DNA of 64,000 nucleotides from Alkalihalobacillus pseudalcaliphilus (GTDB taxonomy: Bacteria; Bacillota; Bacilli; Bacillales; Bacillaceae_D), in the NCBI RefSeq assembly GCF_028610675.1, contig NZ_JAQQWS010000006.1:62001-126000 (forward strand), written 5' to 3'. The first letter of the stretch is position 1. Each line of letters starts with the position of its first letter. Below, in pieces: positions 42,431-52,104 of the stretch. Under the pieces are notes generated by a model. That model was not told the DNA's origin. It saw nothing but the letters and a program-made list of their open reading frames with translations, and searched no databases. The translations under genes were made by a program, and so were the position numbers.

Positions 42431-44227
42431 TTATTGTTTTACTTTTTCTTTCGTCAATTCCAAAAATTCTTCGATATCTTCTTTGACTACATTGAGTGCG
42501 TCTTGCCAGAAATCTGATTGAGTTAAATCGACTCCAAGGTGTTTTTCAGCTAAGTCTTCCACTTTCATGCTCGCTGTATCTCTTAACAAGTCAATATAGG
42601 AATCTTCAAATTCTTCCCCTCCCGATAAGGCACGCTTATAAATTCCTAGACTAAATAAAAAGCCAAATGTATACGGGAAATTGTAAAATGGTACACCTGT
42701 TATATGAAAATGAAGCTTAGAAGCCCAGAAAGTTGGAGAATACTCGCTGAGTGCGTTACCAAAGGCCTCTCTTTGCGCTTCTTCCATTAATTGATTTAAA
42801 TCATTTGCCGATAGCGTGCCATTTTTTCTCGCTTCATAGAAATTTTTCTCAAATATAAAACGTGAATGAATATTCATAAAAAACGCTAATGAACGTGAGA
42901 TTTTATTTTCAAGTAAAGATAATTTCAAATCTTCTTGTTCAGCTTCTTTTACTAGCGCATCAGAAACAATATTTTCTGCAAATGTCGATGCGGTTTCAGC
43001 CACATTCATCGCATAACTTCGAGCAAAAGGTTTTAACCCTTTTAAGCAATGGCTATGATAAGCATGACCTAGTTCATGTGCAAGTGTTGCAACATTAGCC
43101 AAACTACCGTCATATGTCATAAAAATCCTTGATTCACCATCTTCTCCGGATAGTGGCAAACCTGTACAAAATCCGCCTGGTCTTTTTCCTGGTCTATCTT
43201 CAGCTTCAACCCAACCATCTCTTAATGCCATCTCTGCAAAGTTTGCTAATTTAGGACTCACAGTTTTGAAGTGTTTAATAATTACATCACAAGCATCTTC
43301 ATAACTGATTTTTTGTTCCCCTTCAACAGGCAACTGAGCAAATACATCGTAAAAGGCTAGCTTTTCAACATTTAATAACTCCGCTTTCCGCTCCATAAAT
43401 TGGTGCAGCATAGGCTTATTCTCTTCTATTGTGCTCCACATCGTTTGTAATGTTTGCTCTTGCATTCGATTGATAGCTAGTGGTTCTTTTAATACCTCAT
43501 CCCAACCTCTTGCTTCATAAAGTTGCAATCTAAACCCAGCTAAAGAATTTAAAGTTGTAGCAAACGAATCAGAATTTTGTTGCCACACGTCTTCAGCTAC
43601 ACCAAAAGCTTTCTGACGAATAGAACGGTCAGTATGGTTCATTCGATTTTGGATTTGTCCTGCAGATAACTGCTTTACCTCACCATCTTCTTCAAAAGGA
43701 AACTGCAACTCTCCAACTAGTTGATTATAAAATGAACCCCAGGAATGGTAACCATCCAACGCTAATTTCGAAGCTAATCGCTCTTGTTCTGGAGGTAATT
43801 TATCACTTGCTTTATCTCTCGTTTCATTTAAATAAAAAGTAATAGGTGCTAATTGTGGCTGTTGCAGAAGTTGTTGCCATTTTTCTGACGAAAATTGAAC
43901 GATTTTTTCTTCAATTTCTGTCCATATTTGTTGGATATGATTTCCGTATGTCCGTATTGTTCCTTGCCATTGTAGTGCTTTTTTGTCCTGAACATTTGCA
44001 GCAGTTAAGCAGCTAATGAAGGCACCTGCTTGCCTTGTTCTACGCATAAGTTGCTGGATTTCATCAATTAATTCAGCCAGTTCTTCAACTGAATCACCTG
44101 ATTGTTGAACACGGCTTTTAAATTTATTTATGTATGCTTTTGTTTCTTCTATAAATGAAGCAAACTCTGTTGATTCACTTCCTCCCGCAAAAACACTTTC
44201 TAAATCCCAAGTTATTGGATACTTCAT
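42431..44227 (-). CDS. pepF: M3-family oligoendopeptidase F
   Basis: 598 residues. Cytosolic zinc endopeptidase that degrades short peptides. Zinc-binding HELGHAYHSH with the downstream Glu in NVAETASTFAENI, and the M3 substrate loop FPYTFGFLFSLGIY near the C-terminus. The first 200 residues form the helical lid. Length is normal for the PepF/YjbG group. Single gene with a strong terminator; TACTCCTCC upstream complement gives a good binding site. Confidence 0.93.
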   Translation of the reverse strand: MKYPITWDLESVFAGGSESTEFASFIEETKAYINKFKSRVQQSGDSVEELAELIDEIQQLMRRTRQAGAFISCLTAANVQDKKALQWQGTIRTYGNHIQQIWTEIEEKIVQFSSEKWQQLLQQPQLAPITFYLNETRDKASDKLPPEQERLASKLALDGYHSWGSFYNQLVGELQFPFEEDGEVKQLSAGQIQNRMNHTDRSIRQKAFGVAEDVWQQNSDSFATTLNSLAGFRLQLYEARGWDEVLKEPLAINRMQEQTLQTMWSTIEENKPMLHQFMERKAELLNVEKLAFYDVFAQLPVEGEQKISYEDACDVIIKHFKTVSPKLANFAEMALRDGWVEAEDRPGKRPGGFCTGLPLSGEDGESRIFMTYDGSLANVATLAHELGHAYHSHCLKGLKPFARSYAMNVAETASTFAENIVSDALVKEAEQEDLKLSLLENKISRSLAFFMNIHSRFIFEKNFYEARKNGTLSANDLNQLMEEAQREAFGNALSEYSPTFWASKLHFHITGVPFYNFPYTFGFLFSLGIYKRALSGGEEFEDSYIDLLRDTASMKVEDLAEKHLGVDLTQSDFWQDALNVVKEDIEEFLELTKEKVKQ

Positions 44228-44323
44228 AAGTACTCCTCCTTATTTATTTCGATTTACGTAATATTTATTTTATCAGAATAACTTGAAATTTTCAGTATTT
44301 TTTTATAATATTTTCGGAATTTG

Positions 44324-44595
44324 TATGAAAGTAATGCTAATGATTGGGTGCGGAGTTCTACTTACCGCTACTGAAAATCATGCTCCACGACAATCACGTG
44401 GCGCTGAGCTAATCGGCTACGCCGCTTGATCTCAGCTCTGCCACTATGTCCCACGGGAGTCTCCGCATGACTCGCCCGCTGGGTGACTGCTCATTCTTAA
44501 GTACAAATTGCATTCATTCAAAGAAATAACAACAAAAATAAAGTGAATGAAGAGCCACCTATTAAAAGCTAGAGGTCAAACAACAATAGTCTCTC
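44324..44595. repeat. dispersed intergenic element, copy 3
   Basis: TATGAAAGTA at the left edge, then CGCTACTGAAAATCATGCTC, CACGTGGCGCTGAGCTAATC, GATCTCAGCTCTGCC, CCCACGGGAGTCTCCGCATG and AAAGTGAATGAAGAGCCACC. It matches copy 4 (51.33-51.55 kb) closely over about 230 bp. No array is attached here. The copy stops 7 bp before the chromate transporter stop codon. Confidence 0.85.
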
Positions 44596-44601
44596 CAGCC
44601 A

Positions 44602-45132
44602 TTAACCTAAAAATAATGCTCCATATAATAATGCTCCAGCGATGACAAAGGCTGGATGAACTTTCCATTTTTCTAATAATAAAAAACTGGCTATTGCTAA
44701 AAAAATCATTTGCCATACACCTGAATTCTCATAAGAAGCAAAGAAAAATTCATACGCCATTACACCTAATAAAACGGCAATTGTTGGTTTGACAATAATG
44801 GTCATTCGTTTGACTTTTGGTGAATTTTTAAAACGGTATAAAAGGGACAGTAGAAATACCATCGCTAATAAAGAAGGGGCTACTGTTGCCAAAAGAGCAA
44901 TACTAGATCCTAGAATACCCCCAACTTCATAACCAATGTACCCAGCCATTTTCGTTGCAATCGGTCCGGGTAATGCATTACCTATCGCTAATAGTTCACC
45001 AAATTGTTCGTGCGACATCCATTCATAACGATTGACAACCTCTTCCTGAATGAGAGGAATCGTCGCTGGTCCGCCACCATAACCAACAATTCCCGGAATA
45101 AAAAAGGCTAAGAAGATCTCCCAATAAATCAT
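44602..45132 (-). CDS. chromate transporter, half-size subunit (CHR family)
   Basis: 176 residues, about six membrane spans. The short-chain CHR motif PGIVGYGGGPATIPLIQEEV and GNALPGPIATKMAGYIGYEVGG are present. In Bacillus two such half proteins work together as a chromate efflux pair (YwrA/YwrB). Its start overlaps the stop of the upstream half by 4 bp, so they are coupled. Confidence 0.9.
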   Translation of the reverse strand: MIYWEIFLAFFIPGIVGYGGGPATIPLIQEEVVNRYEWMSHEQFGELLAIGNALPGPIATKMAGYIGYEVGGILGSSIALLATVAPSLLAMVFLLSLLYRFKNSPKVKRMTIIVKPTIAVLLGVMAYEFFFASYENSGVWQMIFLAIASFLLLEKWKVHPAFVIAGALLYGALFLG

Positions 45133-45725
45133 TTAGCTCCTCCTTTTTCTTCCTTCTCTTTTTGCTTGTCAGGTTTGGCCACGGCACAAAAGAGTAAAAC
45201 CGCAATAATGATAGCAGGATGCACATGTAAAAATTGATAAAGAATTAAACTCAATAAACTAAGAGCCAACATTCCTCCAATGCCTAGCCCGCCTTTAGAT
45301 TGTTTTAAAAAGTTGTAAGTTAATACCGCAAGCATGACGCCAACAACAGGAGCAATCGCCTCGGTCATTCCCATAACAACTCTAGAATCCCGAAACTGAC
45401 TAATTAAACCAATCAAACCTATCATCAATAAAACAGTTGGTAGGATCGTTGCTAAAACGCCGTTGACTAACCCAAACCAGCCACCCACTCGATAACCAAT
45501 ATAGCCACTCATTTTCGTATTAATAGGACCCGGTAATGCGTTTCCTAGAGCCAAAACATCACTAAACTCCTCATCATTAAGCCATTGATACGTATGAACA
45601 ACTTCCTTATGAACAAGAGGGATCGATGAAGGACCACCTCCAAATCCAAGAATGCCTGAGCGGAAAAAAGCAATAAAAATATCTCTTTGTTTTTTCCAGT
45701 CCAATTTAACTTCACTTCTTTCCAT
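45129..45725 (-). CDS. chromate transporter, half-size subunit (CHR family)
   Basis: 198 residues, paralogous to the downstream half: SGILGFGGGPSSIPLVHKEV and GNALPGPINTKMSGYIGYRVGG, about six spans, charged C-tail (KPDKQKEKEEKGG). The two halves are probably inserted in opposite orientation, as known for paired short CHR proteins. Divergent from an Lrp-type regulator at 45934. Confidence 0.9.
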   Translation of the reverse strand: MERSEVKLDWKKQRDIFIAFFRSGILGFGGGPSSIPLVHKEVVHTYQWLNDEEFSDVLALGNALPGPINTKMSGYIGYRVGGWFGLVNGVLATILPTVLLMIGLIGLISQFRDSRVVMGMTEAIAPVVGVMLAVLTYNFLKQSKGGLGIGGMLALSLLSLILYQFLHVHPAIIIAVLLFCAVAKPDKQKEKEEKGGAK

Positions 45726-45933
45726 TTGATAGTCTAAAACACTATTTATTCACTATTTTGATTATAGATGAATCAATATAAGTTTACAAAAGTTTATTTA
45801 TTTACTGTAAATCGACCAGATAGATAACCAACCACAACTTACCATCATTTATTAGATCATTTATAATAGATAAAACAAGAATATACAAAATGTTCGGTCT
45901 AAAATTTAAATATTGATGGAATAGGGGATTTTT

Positions 45934-46383
45934 ATGAAAATTGATGAGATAGACAGAGGAATTCTTACGCTTCTAACTGAGAATGGCCGCATGTCTTACG
46001 TTGACATTGCCAAGAAATTAAATTTATCGAGAGTAGCCATACGAGAAAGAATGAATCAACTAATGGAAAACGGAGTCATAGAGAAATTCAGTGTTGTTAT
46101 AAATTCAGATAAAGTCGGAAAGAAAGTATCTGCTTTTTTTGAAGTTGATTGTGAGCCAACTTATTTGGTTGATGTTGCCCAAAAATTAGCGGATAATCCT
46201 AAAGTCGCTAGCTGTTATCAAATGACAGGGCCCAGTACCTTGCATATGCATGTATTGGTTAAAGACTTTGAGGAGTTAGAGAATTTCATTAATGAAGAGT
46301 TATATAGCTTGAAGGGTATTAGCCGAGTGGAAAGCCATATTTTATTAAGACGTTTTAAAAGTAGAAGTGGTCTCCAACTTTAA
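45934..46383 (+). CDS. Lrp/AsnC-family regulator, probable controller of the chromate transporter
   Basis: 149 residues. N-terminal helix-turn-helix (MSYVDIAKKLNLSRVAIRER) and C-terminal RAM domain (SCYQMTGPSTLHMHVLVKDF). In B. subtilis a related regulator (YwrC/ChrS) is encoded with the ywrAB chromate genes. Here it is divergent from the pair with a 208-bp shared region, which supports the same role. GGGGAT precedes ATG; strong terminator follows. Confidence 0.88.
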   Translation: MKIDEIDRGILTLLTENGRMSYVDIAKKLNLSRVAIRERMNQLMENGVIEKFSVVINSDKVGKKVSAFFEVDCEPTYLVDVAQKLADNPKVASCYQMTGPSTLHMHVLVKDFEELENFINEELYSLKGISRVESHILLRRFKSRSGLQL

Positions 46384-46398
46384 AAATGATTAATCCAT

Positions 46399-46438
46399 AA
46401 AAAAGCCTATTGGTGAAATATGACCAATAAGCTTTTTT
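46399..46438. terminator. bidirectional terminator
   Basis: AAAAAAGC-ATTGGT pairs with ACCAAT-GCTTTTTT; T-tracts on both strands, between the convergent Lrp and DUF4129 genes. Confidence 0.85.
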
Positions 46439-46440
46439 TA

Positions 46441-47736
46441 TTACTGCTTATAACTTGCTTTCATTTCTGTTACCCATTCATGTAAAGTATCTACTTGGGT
46501 GTCACTCACATTTGCTCCATAATGGTAACGGGCAAGGTGATATATTTCATCCATATTTTTTATTTCTTTACCTTGATAACCCTCAATATTCACTTTCTCT
46601 AATAGTTCATGAGCCGTTTCGTTCAAACTAATTGACGTACCCATCTTTTTTTCTTTCAGCATTAATTCTATAAATAGAAAACGAACCTTCTCCTCATTAG
46701 AAGAAAAATCAGCTAACTTCCTCTTTCGTAAGTTTCTTCTTTTCATCCATAAGTGATAACGACGCTTCCATTTAGCCAATGGGTCGAGTTGCATCGAAAC
46801 ATCTTGAAAACCTTGCTCTTGATCCGGAATCTCATAATGAAATAAGCCTACTAATTTAATTTTTAACCATTTGAAAAACGATTTTCTCACCATAAATAGT
46901 ATGATAAGACCTATAATACCTACTAATAGGATCACTCCAATGACATAAAGTGATAATAGTGGTAATATCGACTCTTGCTGCTCTGGAAGTTCAAATTTCC
47001 CTTCTACTACTACTGGTTCCTCTTCCATCAACTCCTCAGTTAGCTCAAGTAGGCTCCCTTCTGGATGTGTTTGAAAGCTAGAAAGGGTCGACAAGAACCA
47101 TCCCCAAATCCTCTCGATAATCTGATGATAAGCTAATAGCAATAAAAGAATAAAGAAACTACAAATATAAATGAAATTCTGTCTTTTGGTTGCTGGAGTT
47201 AAATAGGCTTTACCTCGCTCAATTAAGGTTGCTTCCTTTAAGAATCTCCTATTTTTATACAAAACCATACTAAAAATAAACACGAGCGCCATCATATTGT
47301 AAGCCCATTGAAATGGAACTAGAACCGGATATAAGTAAAAGGCGACGGAAAAAACTAAATAAAAAGCACAGCCATATAGAATATAGTGAAGGGGCACCAT
47401 ATCCTCTACCACTTCTCTGCTATAAAAAAAACCACGTAAGCTCACAAAAAATACGGTAGGTATTAGAAACAGTGTTGATATGATAGAAACTGGCATCATA
47501 ATCGATAATAGGCACGCTATGACGAATGAGATTATAATCTGTATTCTACGGTCCTCAATGAGAAATCGCATACCACACCATAAACTAAAACCGAATATCA
47601 GATAAAGTACTAATAACCATAAATAGGCCACGATTGATTGAAAGGCAACAGCAGTCAAAAAGAAGAGAATCGGAAAGAATACAAATCCCTCTAACACTCC
47701 TTTGAACCACTTTTTAAAAAATAATGAAACAGGCAT
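46441..47736 (-). CDS. DUF4129-type membrane protein, second copy
   Basis: 431 residues. About seven N-terminal and central membrane spans, an extracytoplasmic Glu-rich loop (LTEELMEEEPVVVEG), another span (about 268-290), and a cytoplasmic C-terminus ending in the DUF4129-like SNEEKVRFLFIELML... DEIYHLARYHYGA pattern. It is a paralogue of the next gene (same layout, FKKWFKG/FQKWFKS start, REVVEDMVPL/SQLIEELVPV). Last gene of the moxR-DUF58 operon; this slot usually holds a transglutaminase-like membrane protein, whose catalytic domain is absent here. Confidence 0.75.
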   Translation of the reverse strand: MPVSLFFKKWFKGVLEGFVFFPILFFLTAVAFQSIVAYLWLLVLYLIFGFSLWCGMRFLIEDRRIQIIISFVIACLLSIMMPVSIISTLFLIPTVFFVSLRGFFYSREVVEDMVPLHYILYGCAFYLVFSVAFYLYPVLVPFQWAYNMMALVFIFSMVLYKNRRFLKEATLIERGKAYLTPATKRQNFIYICSFFILLLLLAYHQIIERIWGWFLSTLSSFQTHPEGSLLELTEELMEEEPVVVEGKFELPEQQESILPLLSLYVIGVILLVGIIGLIILFMVRKSFFKWLKIKLVGLFHYEIPDQEQGFQDVSMQLDPLAKWKRRYHLWMKRRNLRKRKLADFSSNEEKVRFLFIELMLKEKKMGTSISLNETAHELLEKVNIEGYQGKEIKNMDEIYHLARYHYGANVSDTQVDTLHEWVTEMKASYKQ

Positions 47737-47751
47737 GCCCCCACCCCTTAT

Positions 47752-49053
47752 TTAATCACTTTCTTCTAGAGAGATAAGCCATTTTCGCAACTTCTCAACA
47801 TCTTGGTCATTAATATTCGTTAACCCATATCTTGCTAAATGGTACTGATCGTCTAAGAGTGATTTCCCTAATTTCTTTTCCTCTATTTCAATCAATTTTA
47901 AAATCTCATGTGCAGACTGGTCTTTACGTACTTGTAACCCTTTACCTTGCTTTTCAATAAATTCTCTAAAAATAAATCGGACCTTCTCTTCATTTGTTGT
48001 AAAATCATCAATCGATGGTTTGCTCACAACTTTGGATTGCAACCAATTTTTCAATCGGTTCCCAAGCTGTTTGCTTAATTCCTTTGCCGACATTAACTTT
48101 TCTTTTTCATCGACAAAAGCTTCATCATCTGGTTTTTTTGTAAAAAAACCTTCTCTAATATCCGTTAACCATTTCATCAACGCTTTTGATTTAGTCAGGA
48201 GATAAACGATAAAAAACAGTAAGCCTGTACCAAGAAATGCAACCATAATTGCATTTAACCATGGGATCTCATTATGTTCCTCATACCCTAGCTCTTCCAT
48301 TATTAATTCATCTTCTTCACTTTCAAATTCAGGAACAAGTTCATCTACATCTCCAATGTCTGGTGGCTCTAATAATAATAAAAGTTGAACAAAACCATTC
48401 CACAATGTTCGAAATAAATCTTGAATATACCCACCTGTAAAAATGACCAAAATGACAGCTAAGAAAATAATTAGATAAAAGCGATTCTGCCTTTTTGTCG
48501 CCCTACTGAGAAAAGGATTTACCTTCCCCGTTAGGGTTGCTTCTTTTAAGTGTCTGATATTTGAATAGAAAAACGTAATGATTAAATAAAAAATACCGAC
48601 TACATTTAAGACAACTTCATACGGAGTTAACAGGTCATACATTCGGTAAAAGAAGTAAGCAAAAAAGTATCCAACAAAGCCATACCACAGGAGACGAACA
48701 GGTACGAGCTCTTCAATTAGCTGGCTACTATAATAAAAACCTCTCATATTTAACAGCAGAACAAAAGCAAAGAAAATAAAATAGCCAGGACTAATCGAAC
48801 TTCCTAAGAAGAGGTATGTAGCAGCTATTGATAGTAATAAAGAAAAAATAATCTTCCATATCCGCCGCGTTATTTTTAAGCTCATCCCGATGAATAAAGA
48901 AATCGCAAATATGATTGGCACTGACAAAAGCCAATACACGACCTTTTCCGTTGAAGGTAACGATGCTACGCCTACATATAACAGCAGTGGAAAGTAAGCC
49001 AAATATTCTAAAAATGACTTAAACCATTTTTGAAAATAGAAACCAAAGTTCAT
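47752..49053 (-). CDS. DUF4129-type membrane protein, first copy
   Basis: 433 residues. Same architecture as the paralogue downstream: multiple N-terminal spans, Asp/Glu-rich outside loop (DVDELVPEFESEEDELIMEE), a span near 265-285, and the C-terminal TNEEKVRFIFREFIEKQGKG... DQYHLARYGLTN block. No transglutaminase Cys-His-Asp triad was found between the spans. It starts 15 bp after the DUF58 stop, so it is in the same operon. Confidence 0.75.
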   Translation of the reverse strand: MNFGFYFQKWFKSFLEYLAYFPLLLYVGVASLPSTEKVVYWLLSVPIIFAISLFIGMSLKITRRIWKIIFSLLLSIAATYLFLGSSISPGYFIFFAFVLLLNMRGFYYSSQLIEELVPVRLLWYGFVGYFFAYFFYRMYDLLTPYEVVLNVVGIFYLIITFFYSNIRHLKEATLTGKVNPFLSRATKRQNRFYLIIFLAVILVIFTGGYIQDLFRTLWNGFVQLLLLLEPPDIGDVDELVPEFESEEDELIMEELGYEEHNEIPWLNAIMVAFLGTGLLFFIVYLLTKSKALMKWLTDIREGFFTKKPDDEAFVDEKEKLMSAKELSKQLGNRLKNWLQSKVVSKPSIDDFTTNEEKVRFIFREFIEKQGKGLQVRKDQSAHEILKLIEIEEKKLGKSLLDDQYHLARYGLTNINDQDVEKLRKWLISLEESD

Positions 49054-49068
49054 TTGTGCTCACCTCCA

Positions 49069-50181
49069 CTATGCTTGTGCTTGCTTTGGCTGATTAGCCC
49101 CATCTAACCACATAACCTTTACGCTATTACCAAGTCTTTGTAAGCTTTCTATTTTATTTTTAGCATCACTATCTAATTGTTCAGTCAATATAATAATGTC
49201 TTTGCCCTTCTGTCTTCTGTCAACGTCCTCTTGTAAAAATTGAGCAAATGATATACTAGTTGCTAATTGAGCTTTCGCTAACGTTTCATACAAATGATGT
49301 AAATGTGGTCTTCCTGTTCGAGCTGCTAGTCGGATCGGTTTACGGAAACCGTTAAAGTCCCCGCTAAATTCTAAAGCAAAGGAATTTCCACCAAAACCTG
49401 TTTCAATTCCATGATTAATCGTATAAGTAGCCAAAGTGGCTGCATAGGATATCGCTTTTTCCATTTGTTGCTCATAATTTACCCTTGACCAGTTCATATA
49501 ATTTTGATCAAAATTAATGTAAATGAGCAGATGATAATTCGCTGTATAATCCTTCTTATTCACTTGCAAATCTCCCGTTCTTGCTGAAGCCTTCCAGTTT
49601 ACATTTTTGAATGTATCGCCATGTGCATATTTTCGGACACCAGCATTGATGAACGGATCCTCCATAATCCACCTTCTTACAATCGTATCTCCTTGAAAGC
49701 TTTTTGAAGGTAAAGGTAAATCCTTTAATTCAACTAATTGCGGATATACAACTAAGTTACATTTAATATGAAGCGTCTCAAAAACTTGTACAAAGCCAAA
49801 TAAATCACCACTTGTCATTGTCACTGTCTTTAATTGATAGAACCCTCTTTTTACGCAATGAATTTGGTGCCTACGTTTTATCTTTTGATATGGTGCCAAT
49901 GTGAATAAGCTGCGATGATAAGCTTCTCCAACAATGGAAAGATTTTTTTGTGATTTAAAAACCAAACTTTTATCCATCTTTGATTCTAAACGAATCCATG
50001 GTAGTGGAAGAAGCTTTTTATTAGCAATCACTTCGGTCATCTCTGTATTCTCGCCGGCAAAAACAGCTCTATCTTTAATCGTTCTTTCGTATTCTATTCC
50101 TTGTAAACTCTTTTTTTGATAAAGAATCATCTGTAAAAAAACGAGTAAAAAAGTGATCGCAATGAGTGAAGCTACTGCCAT
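49069..50181 (-). CDS. DUF58-domain protein
   Basis: 370 residues. An N-terminal membrane anchor (about 1-17), a beta-rich middle region (GENTEMTEVIANKKLLPLPWI), then the DUF58 signature GDTFKNVNWKASARTGDLQV and a von Willebrand A-like domain (LLIYINFDQNYMNWS). DUF58 proteins are partners of MoxR ATPases. The start overlaps the stop of the MoxR gene by 1 bp, so expression is coupled. Confidence 0.88.
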   Translation of the reverse strand: MAVASLIAITFLLVFLQMILYQKKSLQGIEYERTIKDRAVFAGENTEMTEVIANKKLLPLPWIRLESKMDKSLVFKSQKNLSIVGEAYHRSLFTLAPYQKIKRRHQIHCVKRGFYQLKTVTMTSGDLFGFVQVFETLHIKCNLVVYPQLVELKDLPLPSKSFQGDTIVRRWIMEDPFINAGVRKYAHGDTFKNVNWKASARTGDLQVNKKDYTANYHLLIYINFDQNYMNWSRVNYEQQMEKAISYAATLATYTINHGIETGFGGNSFALEFSGDFNGFRKPIRLAARTGRPHLHHLYETLAKAQLATSISFAQFLQEDVDRRQKGKDIIILTEQLDSDAKNKIESLQRLGNSVKVMWLDGANQPKQAQA

Positions 50182-51149
50182 TACTGGTTAGTCCCTTCTA
50201 AAAGTTCCTTTTCAACTGGAACCTCGACCGTTGTTAAGATTTGCTCAATTATTTTTTCATTCGTATCACCGTCTTGATAAAGCTGTCTCGTGACAATTCG
50301 ATGACTCAATACTGGTTTAGCCAGCCTTTTAATATCATCTGGCTCCACATAATCTCTTCCTTTTAAGGCCGCATACACTTGAGCCGCCTTTAATAAGGCT
50401 TGGCTTCCCCTTGGACTTACACCAAGTTCTATCTCATCATGATTTCTAGTCGCTTCGATAAGGTTCATAATATATGTAAGTAAATCATCACTAATATGTA
50501 CGTCAGAAAATATATGTTGAGCTTGTTTAATGTCTTCACGACTTGCTACAGGTTGTAGCGTTTCAAGTGGATGATCACCTTTAAAACGACGTAAAATTGA
50601 TATGCCTTCTTCTTTATTTGGGTATCCCATTGCAACCTTTACTAAGAAACGGTCCAGCTGTGCTTCTGGTAAAGGAAATGTCCCTTGACTCTCTACAGGG
50701 TTTTGGGTCGCAATAACCATAAAGGGTCGATCTAAAGTGTGGGTTTCTCCATCAATCGTCACTTGTCTTTCTTCCATACATTCAAGCAAACTCGATTGAG
50801 TTCTTGGTGTTGCTCGATTAATTTCATCGGCTAGTAATAGGTTTGTAAATAGTGGCCCAGCTCGGAATTCAAATTCACCTAATTTTTGGTTATAAAATTG
50901 AATTCCAGTTAAATCAGTTGGTAATAAATCAGGAGTAAACTGTACACGTTTAAAATTCATACCTAATGATTTGGAGACCGTTTTTGCAAGTAGTGTTTTT
51001 CCTGTTCCAGGAACGTCATCTAAGAGGATATGACTTGAGGAAAAGAGGCCAACTAATAGTAAATCGATGATATCATCTTTTCCTACAATGACTTTTTGTA
51101 CATTTTCTTTTAATGACTGTCCTAGTGTTTGAATGTCTTTAATTTTCAT
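50181..51149 (-). CDS. MoxR-family AAA+ ATPase
   Basis: 322 residues; ATG at 51149 (MKIKDIQTLG) has AAAGGAG upstream, while the longer frame runs into repeat DNA. Walker A LLDDVPGTGKTLLAKT, Walker B LLLADEINRATPRTQSSLLE, sensor FMVIATQNPVESQGTFPLPE and arginine finger region LDRFLVK are intact. MoxR proteins act as chaperone-like ATPases with DUF58/VWA partners on membrane or redox proteins; the Bacillus YeaC group is the nearest match by context. First gene of the four-gene operon. Confidence 0.92.
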   Translation of the reverse strand: MKIKDIQTLGQSLKENVQKVIVGKDDIIDLLLVGLFSSSHILLDDVPGTGKTLLAKTVSKSLGMNFKRVQFTPDLLPTDLTGIQFYNQKLGEFEFRAGPLFTNLLLADEINRATPRTQSSLLECMEERQVTIDGETHTLDRPFMVIATQNPVESQGTFPLPEAQLDRFLVKVAMGYPNKEEGISILRRFKGDHPLETLQPVASREDIKQAQHIFSDVHISDDLLTYIMNLIEATRNHDEIELGVSPRGSQALLKAAQVYAALKGRDYVEPDDIKRLAKPVLSHRIVTRQLYQDGDTNEKIIEQILTTVEVPVEKELLEGTNQ

Positions 51150-51166
51150 CGCTGATTCTCCTTTTA

Positions 51167-51650
51167 TATGAAAGTTACATGGGCGGTGCACATTTATCGA
51201 GATAAGTAGCCAAGCAAGCTTGGCTAACGACCAAAACACTTGGATTTTAGATTCTAATTCTTGAGCTACTACTCTCTCTTTTTTGTTGGTGTCGGAGCGG
51301 TTTGGCTCCGACATGGGCGTTTTATATGAAAGTTAGTGCGAACATAGAGCGTTACTGTTCGCTACAGAAATACTCGCTCTGCGACAATCGCGTGGCGCTG
51401 AGCTAATCAGTACAGCCAGCGGCTCTCAAGCTTTTTCCACTACACCACGGGAGTCTCCGCATAACTCGTCCGCTTGGGACTGCTCATTCTCATGTACAAA
51501 TTGCATTCATTATAAGAAATAACAACAAAAACAAAGTGAATGAAGAGCCACCAAGAAAAAGGGAATATCCAACTTTCGTGTTTATTGGTGGCGAAGGGAA
51601 TTGTGCTTCGCCGTGGGCGTTCTGTATGAACAGAGGTTTGGCTAGGTGGA
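51167..51650. repeat. dispersed intergenic element, copy 4 (double)
   Basis: Two TATGAAAGTT edges, 51167 and 51325. The first part (51167-51320) has TAGCCAAGCAAGCTTGGCTA, ACTTGGATTTTAGAT, TACTCTCTCTTTTTTGTTGG and is also found at 57683-57782. The second part has the GC-rich core like copy 3, then AAAGTGAATGAAGAGCCACC, AACTTTCGTGTTTATTGG, TGGCGAAG. GCCACCA...TGGTGGC flank a 33-nt loop. It lies directly upstream of moxR, so the operon promoter is inside or before it. From 51651 to 52049 nothing further is assignable. Confidence 0.85.
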
Positions 51651-52049
51651 ATGTGAGTTTGCTCAAAAACATAGTTTTAAATACGAATACATCTCATTTA
51701 GTAGCGAAATATAATTATAGGACATATCGATTTCAAGCACTTCTCTGCGACACATGACAGCAGTTACAATCATTTAGACCGTCTATTACTACCTGTTTAT
51801 TAATTGACATTTAAATGGATGAATATGAATTTATTTGCATATTCGAAAGTTTCCGTAAATATCTTAATTTTCAGTATAAATGATATAGGTATTTGCGTCT
51901 AGCGAAAGATCATTTTCAAATTCCTATATTCACCTTCTTTTACGAGTATTTTTATTTATATTTCATGATATTCTTTGGCTCTTTAGTAGAAAGACATTAC
52001 CTATTGTAAATAGAGTAATGAAGTATAAATTATAAAATGCTCCAATCAA

Positions 52050-52084
52050 AAAGCTCGATGACTATGTGTTAGTCATCGAGCTTT
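52050..52084 (-). terminator. stem-loop after the 19-codon ORF
   Basis: Perfect 13-bp stem AAAGCTCGATGAC/GTCATCGAGCTTT, 9-nt loop; minus-strand tail TTTTGATTG. It lies about 20 bp after the small ORF and 104 bp after the aldehyde dehydrogenase. Confidence 0.8.
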
Positions 52085-52104
52085 GCTCGTTCATACTCTA
52101 CCTA

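Noticed and set aside
50181..51314. Longer MoxR frame starting at 51314
   Set aside because: Its first 55 codons lie in the dispersed repeat; the ATG at 51149 has a proper ribosome binding site.
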